Translations under genes and position numbers: made by a program | Notes under the pieces: model-generated | What the model was told of the DNA's origin: nothing | Databases searched by the model: none | The model's input: the letters and a program-made list of their open reading frames with translations, nothing else | Origin: Cyclobacteriaceae bacterium | GTDB taxonomy: Bacteria; Bacteroidota; Bacteroidia; Cytophagales; Cyclobacteriaceae | Assembly (NCBI GenBank): GCA_016787725.1 | Contig: JAEUTZ010000004.1 | Span: 62,001-126,000 of the forward strand | DNA length: 64,000 nt | Direction: 5' to 3' | In this document: piece after piece, positions 43,228-52,797 of the stretch | Position numbering within the stretch: the first letter of the stretch is position 1 | How the letters are laid out: each line of letters opens with the position of its first letter

Positions 43228-45207
43228 CTAGAATTTCATCAATGCTTCGATTCTTGATTGCAGTCGTTCCTTGGGAAGAAAATTTTGCTCCAACGTTGCC
43301 GCAAAGGGGATGGCCGTATCCAGACTTGCCTCGCGCAATACGGGGGCATCCAAATAGTGAAAGGCATGTTCACCGATCCAGGCAGCAATTTCTCCGCCAA
43401 TTCCTCCGGTAAGCGTGTCTTCATGAAGAACCAACACCCGATTCGTTTTTTTGACGGTATTCAATACGGCTTCTTTATCCCAGGGTAAAAGCGTTCGGAG
43501 GTCAAGAATATCGGCCCTGAATTCTGGCAGTTTGTTCATTACTTCAAGGGCCCAATGAACACCCATTCCATACGTGATAATCGATAGATCTGAACCTTCG
43601 CTCACCAGACTGGCATTACCGATTTCTACAGTGTAGTAATCATCGGGAATATCCGCCTTGATTGACCGGTACAATAACTTATGTTCAAAGAATAAGTAGG
43701 GATTGGGATCTTCCAGTGCTGCGCAAAGCAATCCTTTTGCATCGTAGGGATTGGATGGATATACGATTTTCAAACCGGGTGTATGGAAGAACCACGCTTC
43801 GTTGCTTTGGCTATGAAACGGGCCTGCTGCAGTACCGGCACCGGTTGGCATCCTCACCACCACATCGGCAGCCTGACCCCAACGCCAGTGAATTTTAGCG
43901 AGGTTGTTAACAATCTGGTTAAATCCCTCGGTTACAAAATCGGCAAACTGCATTTCTACCATCGCCTTCATCCCTTTAATTGACAAACCCAGGCCGGTAC
44001 CAACGATAGCCGATTCACATAATGGTGTGTTACGAACCCGTTCTTTGCCAAACTTTTCGACAAAGCCTTCGGTGATTTTAAATACGCCACCATAATCGGC
44101 AATGTCTTGTCCCATCAGTACAAGATTTGGATGCACCTCCATACTTAGACGCAATCCATCACTGATTGCATCAATAAATCGCTTTTCTGATTTCTTTGTA
44201 GATCGGGGAGTGATTACAGATTGTTGAAAAGGTGCGTACACATCTGAAAATTCCAGGGTAGTATCGGGTGTGGGTAAACTTTCCTTAAAAGCTTCCTCCA
44301 ACCCTTCCTCGATCTCTTGCTTTATGTTTTTTCGAAGACTCGTTACATAACTCGTATCAACCACCTTTTCCTTCAACAGGAACTTTTCAAAATTTTCAAC
44401 CGGGTCTTTCTTGGCCCATTCCTCCATCATTTTTTTGGGAACGTATTTGGTGCCGGAGGCTTCTTCATGGCCACGCATTCGAAAAGTGATGCATTCAAGC
44501 AAAACAGGTTGGGGCTTTTTGCGTAAGGTGTCAGTTAACGTTTTAAGGGTATCATAAACTTCCAGTACATTGTTACCATCTACCTGCACTCCCTTTATTC
44601 CATACCCAATCGCCTTATCGATAAATTGCTTGCACTTGAATTGTTCATGGCTGGGTGTGGAAAGTCCATAGCCATTGTTTTCAATCACAAAAATGACGGG
44701 TAGATCCCACACGGCAGCCACATTTACAGCTTCATGAAAGTCGCCCTGGCTGGTGCCTCCATCGCCATTAAATACAACGGTAACTTTTTGCTCATTTTTT
44801 AATTTAGAGGCGAGCGCAATCCCATCGGCCACTCCGTTTTGCGGACCCAGGTGGGAAATCATACCCACGATGTGGTGTTCGTTCGTTCCAAAATGAAAAG
44901 ACCGGTCCCGGCCTTTGGTATACCCCATGGGTGTGCCTTGCCACTGTGCAAAAAGCCGGGTGAAAGGTATATCGCGGCCGGTAAATACACCCAGGTTTCT
45001 GTGCATCGGCAAAATGTATTCATCCTTTTGCAACGCCTGGGTTATGCCCACGGATATTGCTTCCTGGCCAATCCCACTAAACCATTTACTAATTTTATTT
45101 TGCCGCAGCAGAATAAGCATTTTCTCCTCAATTAACCGGGGGCGAAGCAGGGCTTCATAAAGGCTCTTCAGAGTTTCGTCAGCGTATTTTTTGCGATTGA
45201 ATTTCAT
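43228..45207 (-). CDS. 2-oxoacid dehydrogenase E1, fused alpha and beta subunits
   Basis: 659 residues joining the alpha half (1-330) and beta half (about 340-659) of a thiamine-diphosphate decarboxylase. The alpha half has the TPP motif F-N-G-D-G-G-T-S-Q-G-D-F-H-E and E-N-N-G-Y-G; the beta half has Q-D-I-A-D-Y-G-G-V-F and V-L-H-E-D-T-L-T-G-G. The enzyme would decarboxylate pyruvate or branched-chain 2-oxoacids in an E1-E2-E3 complex; E2 and E3 are not in the window. Such fused E1 proteins are common in Bacteroidota. Substrate assignment (branched-chain preferred) is by resemblance only. Confidence 0.93.
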   Translation of the reverse strand: MKFNRKKYADETLKSLYEALLRPRLIEEKMLILLRQNKISKWFSGIGQEAISVGITQALQKDEYILPMHRNLGVFTGRDIPFTRLFAQWQGTPMGYTKGRDRSFHFGTNEHHIVGMISHLGPQNGVADGIALASKLKNEQKVTVVFNGDGGTSQGDFHEAVNVAAVWDLPVIFVIENNGYGLSTPSHEQFKCKQFIDKAIGYGIKGVQVDGNNVLEVYDTLKTLTDTLRKKPQPVLLECITFRMRGHEEASGTKYVPKKMMEEWAKKDPVENFEKFLLKEKVVDTSYVTSLRKNIKQEIEEGLEEAFKESLPTPDTTLEFSDVYAPFQQSVITPRSTKKSEKRFIDAISDGLRLSMEVHPNLVLMGQDIADYGGVFKITEGFVEKFGKERVRNTPLCESAIVGTGLGLSIKGMKAMVEMQFADFVTEGFNQIVNNLAKIHWRWGQAADVVVRMPTGAGTAAGPFHSQSNEAWFFHTPGLKIVYPSNPYDAKGLLCAALEDPNPYLFFEHKLLYRSIKADIPDDYYTVEIGNASLVSEGSDLSIITYGMGVHWALEVMNKLPEFRADILDLRTLLPWDKEAVLNTVKKTNRVLVLHEDTLTGGIGGEIAAWIGEHAFHYLDAPVLREASLDTAIPFAATLEQNFLPKERLQSRIEALMKF

Positions 45208-45251
45208 AAGAAAACCAAAGCCGGCAAGTTAGAACGTTTCAACCAGTCGTC

Positions 45252-46442
45252 CTATGGGTTCATGGGGTTGGATTTTGGAGAGCGGGTAGCAACTAATCCC
45301 AAGGTCATGATTACGCTGGTTGCCAGAATGACAAAGAAGAGAACAGCATTTTCAATGCCGATCAATGTTTGATCAGCTGGAATACTGAAAAACAGCAAGA
45401 TACTGATAAGGCCTCGTGGCGAAAGAAAGTATTCGGCCACAGAAGCAGCCGGAACGAAAATTTTTTGAAAACCAATTCGAATCAGGTAAATGATAAAAAC
45501 AATGGCGGTACCATTCATAAGCACATCCCATTTTAGAAGCGTTTCTACATTAAGAGTAAATCCGAATATGAGAAAAAAGAAAGTGCGTACAATAAAAGCG
45601 GATTCTCCGGAAAGTTGGGTGAGTTGTTTCAGATCCGCGTAGAAATTATCATACCGGAAGTTCTTCATAAACCAGGGGTGTCTAATCCAAAACAAATTGT
45701 TAAGGAATAGACCAAATACCAATACGATAATTAACGTAGGTAGGTGATAATGTTTTCCGATAGCATATACCAGAATTAACACAGCAATAATAAGAAAGAA
45801 TTTCAGGTGCAGGGTTATGCGTTTCAATAAATACAATAACACGAGGCAAAACAAACCTGAAAGAACCAGGATCAAAATCGTTTCCCAACCCAGTTTTACA
45901 AACGCATAGCCATTGATGGTTTGATTGGTGATCATGAAGTTAAACAAGACAATGCCGAAAATGTCTGACAAAGAAGACTCATAAACTATAAAATCTTTTC
46001 GCTCACCAGTGAGTGCACTGGCTGATGGAATTGCTATTGCCGAACTAATGACTCCTAGTGGAATCGCATTGATGAAACAAATCCGGAAGGATTGACTCGT
46101 TAAATAGTGAAAGAACAATGCAATTCCGGAAGATGTGAGCAGAAGGATAAAAAAGGCGGATGAAAATGCTTGTTTTATTAATTTCAATTTTTCTCTCTCC
46201 AATTTCAACTCGAGGGCACCTTCTAAAACAATCAGAATCAATCCAATGGTACCTAATACCGGCAGTATGGCGCCAAAGTCCAATCCGTCCAATTTCAACC
46301 AGGTAGCCAGATAACGAAGCCCGATCCCGCTAAGCAAAAGGAGGATTACGGCCGGAATTTTGAATTGCCTCGCGATCAAATCAAATAGATAGCTAAAAAT
46401 AACCAGGGTACTTAAAATGATGAGGGTAATTTCCGGAGACAT
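45252..46442 (-). CDS. Cation:proton antiporter (CPA/NhaP-Kef type)
   Basis: 396 residues with about 12 membrane segments. The first ~100 residues include F-D-L-I-A-R-Q-F-K-I-P-A-V and V-L-E-G-A-L-E-L, features of Na+/H+ exchanger domains; a helix with S-S-A-I-A-I-P-S-A and E-S-S-L-S-D-I-F-G, with the ion-binding Asp, lies near 160. No C-terminal TrkA-type regulatory domain is present. It starts 45 bases upstream of nothing coding on its own strand and ends 44 bases before the E1 gene. Ion specificity is unknown. Confidence 0.87.
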   Translation of the reverse strand: MSPEITLIILSTLVIFSYLFDLIARQFKIPAVILLLLSGIGLRYLATWLKLDGLDFGAILPVLGTIGLILIVLEGALELKLEREKLKLIKQAFSSAFFILLLTSSGIALFFHYLTSQSFRICFINAIPLGVISSAIAIPSASALTGERKDFIVYESSLSDIFGIVLFNFMITNQTINGYAFVKLGWETILILVLSGLFCLVLLYLLKRITLHLKFFLIIAVLILVYAIGKHYHLPTLIIVLVFGLFLNNLFWIRHPWFMKNFRYDNFYADLKQLTQLSGESAFIVRTFFFLIFGFTLNVETLLKWDVLMNGTAIVFIIYLIRIGFQKIFVPAASVAEYFLSPRGLISILLFFSIPADQTLIGIENAVLFFVILATSVIMTLGLVATRSPKSNPMNP

Positions 46443-46511
46443 ATATTTTAGAGGCGTCAGAAAGATATAAAAAACTAATTAAGCCATTAACTTGCAGTTT
46501 ATGTTATTCAC

Positions 46512-47759
46512 ATGATTTCATTTTCACAATTTACCTTAGATAATGGTCTGCAGGTAATCGTTCACGAGGATCCAACAGTACACATTGCGGTAATGAACAT
46601 TTTGTACAATGTGGGGTCCCGCGATGAACATCCGGATAAAACCGGATTTGCGCATCTTTTCGAGCATTTGATGTTTGGCGGTTCAATTAACGTCCCTTCT
46701 TATGATGAACCGCTGCAGTTGGTCGGAGGTGAGAACAATGCGTTCACCAATACGGATATTACCAATTATTATCTCACCGTGCCGGCCGCGAACCTGGAGA
46801 CCGGCTTTTGGCTGGAGAGCGACCGCATGCTAAGCCTGTCCTTCGATCCCCAGGTGCTGGAGATTCAACGAAAAGTAGTGATTGAGGAATTCAAACAACG
46901 CTATTTAAATCAGCCGTATGGCGATGTGTGGCTTAAACTGCGACCCCTTGCTTATAAAATGCACCCGTATCAATGGGCAACTATCGGAAAAGAAATCAGT
47001 CATATTGAAAATGCCACACTGCAAGACGTAAAGGATTTTTTCTTTACCCATTATCTGCCCAACAATGCAATTTTAGTGGTTGCCGGAAAGGTTACGCTGG
47101 CACAGGTTAGGCAGTTGGCGGAAAAGTGGTTTGGACCCATTCCGATCGGGAAGCGACATAACAGACAATTGCCACAGGAGCCCGCGCAGAAAAGCAAACG
47201 GACAATGTCGGTAAAAGCAAAGGTTCCGGCCCACGCCCTTTATAAAAGTTATCATATGGTTGGTCGCTTCGAGCGAGACTATTACACTACGGATCTGTTG
47301 AGTGATATTCTAAGTCGTGGACACTCAAGCCGGCTTTATAATAAACTGGTGAAAGAACAGGAACTCTTTACTTCAATTTCATCCTTCACGATGGGCACGA
47401 TTGACCCGGGGATGTTGGTCATTAGTGGCCGCGTAAAGGAGGGCATTGGTTTATCAGATGCAGAAGCGGCCGTGGATCAGGTGATTCGGGAAATAATGAT
47501 AACGGGACCCCACGAACAGGAATTGGCAAAAGTGAAAAACCAGGCTTCCACCTCCCTTGAATTTGAAAAGGTGGAAGTTATCAACCGGGCGATGAACCTT
47601 GCCTATGCTGCCCTGTCGGGGGATATCAACCTGATAAATAATGAAAGTAAGAACATTGAGTCAGTTACTCGCGAAGATATAATTCGGGTTGCCAATGAAG
47701 TTTTTCAGGAAAGTAATTCCAGTGTGTTATACTATCAATCCGAAAGTCTCGGAATTTAG
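46512..47759 (+). CDS. M16 family zinc metallopeptidase (insulinase-like)
   Basis: 415 residues, the length of a single-unit M16 peptidase. The inverted zinc motif H-L-F-E-H (in F-A-H-L-F-E-H-L-M-F-G-G) is at about residues 47-51, with the distal Glu probably in E-F-K-Q-R about 75 residues later. N-A-F-T-N-T-D-I-T-N-Y is the usual substrate-cleft segment. No signal peptide is obvious, so a cytoplasmic role is likely. Many Bacteroidota encode M16 pairs; only one is seen here. Convergent with the histidine kinase, sharing four bases at the stops. Confidence 0.93.
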   Translation: MISFSQFTLDNGLQVIVHEDPTVHIAVMNILYNVGSRDEHPDKTGFAHLFEHLMFGGSINVPSYDEPLQLVGGENNAFTNTDITNYYLTVPAANLETGFWLESDRMLSLSFDPQVLEIQRKVVIEEFKQRYLNQPYGDVWLKLRPLAYKMHPYQWATIGKEISHIENATLQDVKDFFFTHYLPNNAILVVAGKVTLAQVRQLAEKWFGPIPIGKRHNRQLPQEPAQKSKRTMSVKAKVPAHALYKSYHMVGRFERDYYTTDLLSDILSRGHSSRLYNKLVKEQELFTSISSFTMGTIDPGMLVISGRVKEGIGLSDAEAAVDQVIREIMITGPHEQELAKVKNQASTSLEFEKVEVINRAMNLAYAALSGDINLINNESKNIESVTREDIIRVANEVFQESNSSVLYYQSESLGI

Positions 47760-49462
47760 ACTTCCATGGGCAGGGTCACGGTAAATTCGGATCCCGCTTC
47801 CAGGTTGGAGTGTACACTGATGCTTCCTCGTAATTTGTCAAGCGTTTCCTTTACGATGTAAAGCCCCAGGCCGGAACCTTCTGAATTTTCGGAGGCCCGA
47901 TAGAACATTTCAAAGATTCGTGTATGATGTTCCGGGGCAATTCCTAACCCGTTATCCTTCACCGTAACCAAGGCGATATTTCCTTTGGTGATCGCGGAAA
48001 TGATAATGTACGGGTCTGCTTGTTCAAAGACATGGTACTTGTAAGCATTAGAAAGCAGGTTATTGATCACAACTTTCAGCCGGTTCACATCTGTTACGAT
48101 TTCCAGCGAGTTATCAATATCAACCTCAACGCGAACTTTCCTATTAACGATCGTATACGCAAGATTTTGAACCACCTCATCTACTAGATGGCGCAAGCGA
48201 ACCCGGGCCGGGGTTAGGTCAACTCGCGTATTTCGCGAGTAGTCGGTAACTTCTTTGATAAATCCCTCCATGGTCTTGATCCGGTCCTTCATCATTTGAA
48301 GATAGATCCCAACTTCTCCCGGTCGGTCTGTCTTTTCGGATAAATGAATAAGTCCTAATAAGGAACTGAGTGGAGCCCGCATATCGTGAGATGCACTATA
48401 TACGAACCGGTCAAGTTCTTCATTCGTTTTTGCCAGTTGTTCATTTTTCAGGGCCAGTTCTTCTTCTGCTTTTTTTCGTTCGTGGATATCAATGATGGAT
48501 CCAATAATAACGGAAGGGGCATCCATTTCATCCAGCTTGGATACACCACTGTCCAGGAACCATTTGTATTCTCCGGTTTTCGTTCGCATTCTCAATTCAT
48601 TCTGATAAGGCAAATGATTTGAAAGGTGCTCATGGATAGATTTCGATGTTCGTTGAAGATCATCGGGATGCACGATGGCCACAAACTTCTCCAGGGTCAA
48701 TTCAAGCGGTTCATCCGGGTGATACCCGAGCAGCGCTTTATAGTGTGGGCTCACATAAACCTCATTCGTTTTTACCCGCCATTCATAAATACCGGCTCGC
48801 GTTCCCTTCAGCGCCATCGCGAAACGCTCTTCACTTACTTTTAAGTCAGCGGATATTTTAATCAGGTCTCGTTCATTGGACCGAAGTGATCGTTCAGTTT
48901 CCTGATTTCTGTTAATCAGGAAATAAACGACAAACCCATTGGATAAAATGCCGATCGTCAGGTTTGCAAGAAAATTGATTTGCACCATGTTGCTCTCGTA
49001 ACGGGGAGGCGGAATAATATTCAAATCGGTGGTAAAGGCAATAAAGCCAAGAACAATTGGCAGCAGGGTAAAAAAGATACTGGCCCCCCGATGGTAATTG
49101 TAAAGGGAGATCAGCCCGGTAACCGAGCAACTCATAAAGAAGAAATAGACCCCGCCATAAGGATGGTCCACATCAGCAAACAGATAAACCAGGGCGTTGA
49201 TTAATGTCAATTGCAGAACAGAAGCAACGATGTAATATTTTTTCCGATTTAGGAGGAGCGTTAGAAGGGCTACGCCACCTAAAATCCCATACCAGGGCAG
49301 GAACACATAGACCCCGTTATAGCTGTCCAGCCCGGCATAAAATATAGCAATCGAACAAATGATACAGGCAAACTGCCCGCGCAGCATGGCATACTTAAAT
49401 TCAGTACGTGAAGTGATTTCTTCTTTCCCAACCAAAAAGTCCCTGAAGAGCCCCATGTTCAA
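47756..49462 (-). CDS. Membrane sensor histidine kinase with PAS domain
   Basis: 568 residues. About six membrane segments occupy residues 25-195, a short coiled coil follows, then a PAS domain (about 210-325; F-A-M-A-L-K-G-T-R-A-G-I-Y-E-W), a HisKA domain with the phosphorylated His in S-A-S-H-D-M-R-A-P-L near 355, and a HATPase_c domain with N-N-L-L-S-N-A-Y-K-Y, D-N-G-L-G-I and G-S-G-L-G-L-Y-I. It autophosphorylates in response to a membrane or cytoplasmic cue. No response regulator is adjacent, so it is an orphan kinase here. Confidence 0.94.
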   Translation of the reverse strand: MNMGLFRDFLVGKEEITSRTEFKYAMLRGQFACIICSIAIFYAGLDSYNGVYVFLPWYGILGGVALLTLLLNRKKYYIVASVLQLTLINALVYLFADVDHPYGGVYFFFMSCSVTGLISLYNYHRGASIFFTLLPIVLGFIAFTTDLNIIPPPRYESNMVQINFLANLTIGILSNGFVVYFLINRNQETERSLRSNERDLIKISADLKVSEERFAMALKGTRAGIYEWRVKTNEVYVSPHYKALLGYHPDEPLELTLEKFVAIVHPDDLQRTSKSIHEHLSNHLPYQNELRMRTKTGEYKWFLDSGVSKLDEMDAPSVIIGSIIDIHERKKAEEELALKNEQLAKTNEELDRFVYSASHDMRAPLSSLLGLIHLSEKTDRPGEVGIYLQMMKDRIKTMEGFIKEVTDYSRNTRVDLTPARVRLRHLVDEVVQNLAYTIVNRKVRVEVDIDNSLEIVTDVNRLKVVINNLLSNAYKYHVFEQADPYIIISAITKGNIALVTVKDNGLGIAPEHHTRIFEMFYRASENSEGSGLGLYIVKETLDKLRGSISVHSNLEAGSEFTVTLPMEV

Positions 49463-49509
49463 AGAGGCTTAAATATAAAAGAATATGCACCACTTGTAGG
49501 ACAATCGGC

Positions 49510-49517
49510 TAATTTTG
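49510..49517 (+). promoter_or_regulatory. Bacteroidota-type -7 element TAATTTTG for ispF
   Basis: Exact TAnnTTTG match 15 bases before the ispF ATG at 49533, in the divergent region with the histidine kinase. A TTG at 49515 overlaps it and is not taken as the start. Confidence 0.48.
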
Positions 49518-49532
49518 GCCAAAAGTAAGTGT

Positions 49533-50012
49533 ATGAAAATACGTGTAGGACTCGGATTTGACGTGCATCCGTTAGAAGAAGGACGGGAATTTTACCTGGG
49601 GGGCATAAAATTACCTTCGACTCGCGGGGCGGTGGGTCATTCCGATGCCGATGTGTTAATTCATGCAATCTGCGATGCCTTGTTGGGGGCCGCCAACCTT
49701 CGCGACATTGGATTTCATTATTCCAATAAAGATCCACGCTGGAGCGGTATGGACAGCAAATTTTTTTTGAAGGATGTGACACGCATGCTTTCCGAGCTTG
49801 GTTGGAAGGTGGAGAACGTGGATTGCACGGTTTGTCTTGAAGTTCCCAAAGTGAACCCCCACATTGCTGAAATGAAAAAGGTTTTAGCGCCTCTTATGAA
49901 CATTACAGAAGATGATGTTTCCATCAAGGCAACAACCGCTGAGCGCCTCGGGTACATTGGCCGCGAAGAAGGGGTGAATGCCTATGCCGTGGCGTTAATC
50001 CGGAAAGACTAG
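49533..50012 (+). CDS. ispF: 2-C-methyl-D-erythritol 2,4-cyclodiphosphate synthase
   Basis: 159 residues, standard length. It forms the cyclodiphosphate in the MEP isoprenoid pathway. Metal-binding D-V-H-P is at residues 8-11, the H-S-D-A-D-V-L-I-H-A motif near 35, and D-I-G-F-H-Y and T-A-E-R-L-G-Y-I-G-R-E-E-G follow. The ATG at 49533 fits the family start K-I-R-V-G-L-G. It shares CTAG at its stop with the convergent transporter gene. Confidence 0.97.
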   Translation: MKIRVGLGFDVHPLEEGREFYLGGIKLPSTRGAVGHSDADVLIHAICDALLGAANLRDIGFHYSNKDPRWSGMDSKFFLKDVTRMLSELGWKVENVDCTVCLEVPKVNPHIAEMKKVLAPLMNITEDDVSIKATTAERLGYIGREEGVNAYAVALIRKD

Positions 50013-51064
50013 CCGGAGTGATTTTCGCCACCGAGAATTAACGCCAAGGTTTTTAAACTGGGCGTTCGATCGGCAATCAACTTCAGGATTCCGAGGAAAG
50101 GAATGAAAAGGATCATTCCGGAAACCCCCCATAGCAGTCCTCCGGCTATGATGGCAACAATGGTTACAAGGGCATTGATTTTCAAACGGCTGCTAACGGC
50201 TAATGGAAATATCAAGTTGGCTTCGAGATATTGAACCAATGCAAAAATGCCAATAACACCCAATGGATACCATATTGAGTTATATGTTATCCAGGCAACC
50301 GAAATGGGGAGTAGAGAAGCTGCCAGAATACCTACGTATGGAATGAACGTTAAAATGGAGGCAATGAAGCCAAAGAGAAATGCATGTGGAATTCCCAACA
50401 ACAACAACCCAACACTGTTCAGAATTCCAACGATTATATACACGACCGCCATCCCTTTAATAAAGTTGTAGTAGGAGTTAATGCTTAACTTAACGATATC
50501 CCGGATGCGGTCCCGGCCCTCCATAGGAAATATCCGGTAAAGCACCTCCATCCATTTATGCCGGTAGTATAATATTAAAACGGAATAGATTGGGATCAGG
50601 ATAAGCAAAACGGCTCCAACGGCCGAGGCAGCAATTGCTTCGCTAAGAATGGACATGGCACCTCCACCGGATGTATGAAAAACCTGATTGAGCCATTCGA
50701 TCTGCATGGTGCGGTCAATATTAAAGCTCTCGTGCAACCAGGCGCTAATGGAATCAATCGAGTGAAGCAATTTACCTTCCAGGGAAGGCCATTCATGGAA
50801 GAACCCTTTTAATTGGTTAACAAGCAAAATCACCAGCAATAAAAAGAAAATGGTCAGCGCCAGAAGACTAGTTATAATGGCGGTCATTCTACTGAATCGA
50901 TGTTTCTCCAACCAGGTGCAAACCGGATACAGGATACAACTGATTAATAAAGCAAAAGAAAGTGGAACAAATAGGGTTCTGCCGAAATACAAAATGGCCG
51001 AAATAAAAAAGATGTATTGAAGCAGTACCAGATGTCGGTTGGCCGGTAATTTAAGTTTAACCAT
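50009..51064 (-). CDS. AI-2E family transporter (PF01594)
   Basis: 351 residues with about eight membrane segments: two near the N terminus, a hydrophilic stretch (about 95-150), then five more. V-Y-I-I-V-G-I-L-N and F-I-P-Y-V-G-I-L-A-A are typical of the family, with G-G-L-L-W-G-V-S-G near the end. The name comes from a proposed autoinducer-2 exporter, but many members are ion or other transporters, so no substrate should be claimed. Confidence 0.9.
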   Translation of the reverse strand: MVKLKLPANRHLVLLQYIFFISAILYFGRTLFVPLSFALLISCILYPVCTWLEKHRFSRMTAIITSLLALTIFFLLLVILLVNQLKGFFHEWPSLEGKLLHSIDSISAWLHESFNIDRTMQIEWLNQVFHTSGGGAMSILSEAIAASAVGAVLLILIPIYSVLILYYRHKWMEVLYRIFPMEGRDRIRDIVKLSINSYYNFIKGMAVVYIIVGILNSVGLLLLGIPHAFLFGFIASILTFIPYVGILAASLLPISVAWITYNSIWYPLGVIGIFALVQYLEANLIFPLAVSSRLKINALVTIVAIIAGGLLWGVSGMILFIPFLGILKLIADRTPSLKTLALILGGENHSG

Positions 51065-51156
51065 ATCTCGCTTGCGATGGACACCATCGCCTTCATTTTT
51101 AAAGATACTGTTTCACACCTATATTTCCTGCGATTTTGGAATGACTTATATCAGCT

Positions 51157-51819
51157 TTGGCCACGATTAAAACTATTACCACCGAAGATGGATCACATAC
51201 CTTGTTGAATGAGGAGTTGCAGGAAACGTACCACTCCCGGCATGGCGCTTTACAGGAGTCCGCCTATGTTTTTATCGCCAAGGGACTTGATGCCTTGGTC
51301 AATCCCCATGCTGTTAACATCTTTGAGGTAGGGTTTGGTACCGGTCTGAATGCCTTACTGGCAGAACGGTGGTCGTCAAACAACTCCATTCCGGTAACCT
51401 ATTGTACGCTTGAGAAATATCCCATACCCGATTCGATCTGGAGTTCCTTAAATTATTGTGCAACTCAACCCGAAACCGAAACATTTGAACGGATACACCG
51501 GGCTGCCTGGCATCAATGGATTCCTGTATCACCGTATTTTTCGATTTTCAAGATGAATGAGACGCTTCAGGATTCCGACCTATCGGCATTGAATGCTGAT
51601 CTGGTTTTTTTTGATGCCTTTGCCCCCAATAAGCAACCTGAAATGTGGACGTTACCCATGTTGGCAAAAGTTACAGGTGCCATGAGGACCGGGGCGCTAT
51701 TCGTAACGTATTGTGCGAAAGGGCAGCTAAAGCGCGATTTAAAATCATTGGGGCTACAGGTTGAGTCATTGCCAGGCCCGCCAGGCAAGCGTGAGATGGT
51801 ACGAGCTGTAAAATTGTAG
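51157..51819 (+). CDS. mnmD: tRNA 5-aminomethyl-2-thiouridine methyltransferase, MnmD
   Basis: 220 residues, like the stand-alone MnmD (the methyltransferase half of MnmC). It methylates the 5-aminomethyl group on wobble uridine 34. Seen: Y-H-S-R-H-G-A-L-Q-E-S near residue 25, SAM motif E-V-G-F-G-T-G-L-N-A-L near 55, and F-F-D-A-F-A-P-N-K-Q-P-E-M-W near 150. The start is a TTG at 51157; no ATG is available in frame. Its product can be the substrate of MnmH (21705), which swaps S for Se at the same base. Confidence 0.92.
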   Translation: MATIKTITTEDGSHTLLNEELQETYHSRHGALQESAYVFIAKGLDALVNPHAVNIFEVGFGTGLNALLAERWSSNNSIPVTYCTLEKYPIPDSIWSSLNYCATQPETETFERIHRAAWHQWIPVSPYFSIFKMNETLQDSDLSALNADLVFFDAFAPNKQPEMWTLPMLAKVTGAMRTGALFVTYCAKGQLKRDLKSLGLQVESLPGPPGKREMVRAVKL

Positions 51820-51841
51820 ATCGCAGAATCTCAAGAATGTC

Positions 51842-51849
51842 TATTTTTG
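51842..51849 (+). promoter_or_regulatory. Bacteroidota-type -7 element TATTTTTG for aguB
   Basis: Exact TAnnTTTG match 19 bases before the GTG start at 51869. An imperfect TTG lies 23 bases upstream of it (51816-51818), inside the end of mnmD, a possible weak -33 box. Confidence 0.5.
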
Positions 51850-51868
51850 CATCCTAAATTTTAACAAC

Positions 51869-52750
51869 GTGGCAGGTCAAAAAGTTAAAGTGGGTACTGT
51901 GCAGATGTCCTGCACACAATCCCCACAGGAAAATTTAAACAAGGCCATTACAATGATTCGGAAGGCAGCAGCAGCCGGTGCTCAGATTGTATGCTTGCAA
52001 GAACTTTTTACCTCGCTCTATTTCTGCGATGTTGAGGATTATGAAAATTTCAAGTTAGCAGAAACCATTCCAGGTCCTTCCACCGATGCCTTAGGCGCCC
52101 TGGCAAAGGAGTTGGGTGTTGTTATCATTGCTTCCTTATTTGAAAAGCGTACGCAGGGCATTTATCACAACACGACAGCCGTGTTGGATGCAGACGGAAA
52201 CTATCTTGGAAAGTATCGAAAAATGCATATCCCTGATGATCCGGCCTATTACGAGAAATTTTATTTTACACCCGGTGATTTAGGGTACAAGATTTTCAAA
52301 ACCCGGTTTGCCACCATCGGGGTGTTGATTTGCTGGGATCAGTGGTATCCGGAAGCAGCCCGAATTACGTCTTTGATGGGTGCTGAAATTCTATTTTATC
52401 CAACGGCAATTGGTTGGGCCACATCCCAGGATGAAGCAACCAATACCGAGCAGTACAACGCCTGGCAAACCATTCAGCGGAGTCATGCCGTGGCTAATGG
52501 TGTTCATGTGGTTAGTGTAAACCGTGTTGGCATGGAACAACAGGGTGCAATGAAATTCTGGGGCGGTTCATTCATTTCGAATCCGTTTGGCAGCATCCTG
52601 TATAAAGCCTCTCACGATAAGGAGGAGGTGAATGTGATGGAATTGGACTTAGGTAAAACCGATCGCTACCGTACCCATTGGCCCTTTCTGCGCGACCGAA
52701 GGATTGATTCCTATCAACCAATTACCAAGCGATTTATTGACGAAGAGTAA
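51869..52750 (+). CDS. aguB: N-carbamoylputrescine amidase
   Basis: A 293-residue nitrilase-superfamily amidase that cleaves N-carbamoylputrescine to putrescine, CO2 and ammonia. The Glu-Lys-Cys triad is visible: Glu in L-Q-E-L-F-T-S near residue 43, Lys in Y-R-K-M-H-I-P near 118, and Cys in I-C-W-D-Q-W-Y-P-E near 155. The family-specific P-D-D-P-A-Y-Y-E-K-F-Y-F is present. The start is a GTG at 51869. The next gene, aguA, provides its substrate, so the two form the agmatine pathway. Confidence 0.95.
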   Translation: MAGQKVKVGTVQMSCTQSPQENLNKAITMIRKAAAAGAQIVCLQELFTSLYFCDVEDYENFKLAETIPGPSTDALGALAKELGVVIIASLFEKRTQGIYHNTTAVLDADGNYLGKYRKMHIPDDPAYYEKFYFTPGDLGYKIFKTRFATIGVLICWDQWYPEAARITSLMGAEILFYPTAIGWATSQDEATNTEQYNAWQTIQRSHAVANGVHVVSVNRVGMEQQGAMKFWGGSFISNPFGSILYKASHDKEEVNVMELDLGKTDRYRTHWPFLRDRRIDSYQPITKRFIDEE

Positions 52751-52797
52751 ATTTAGTATAGAAGGTACCCGTTACGGTGTACCGGAAATCCAAATTG

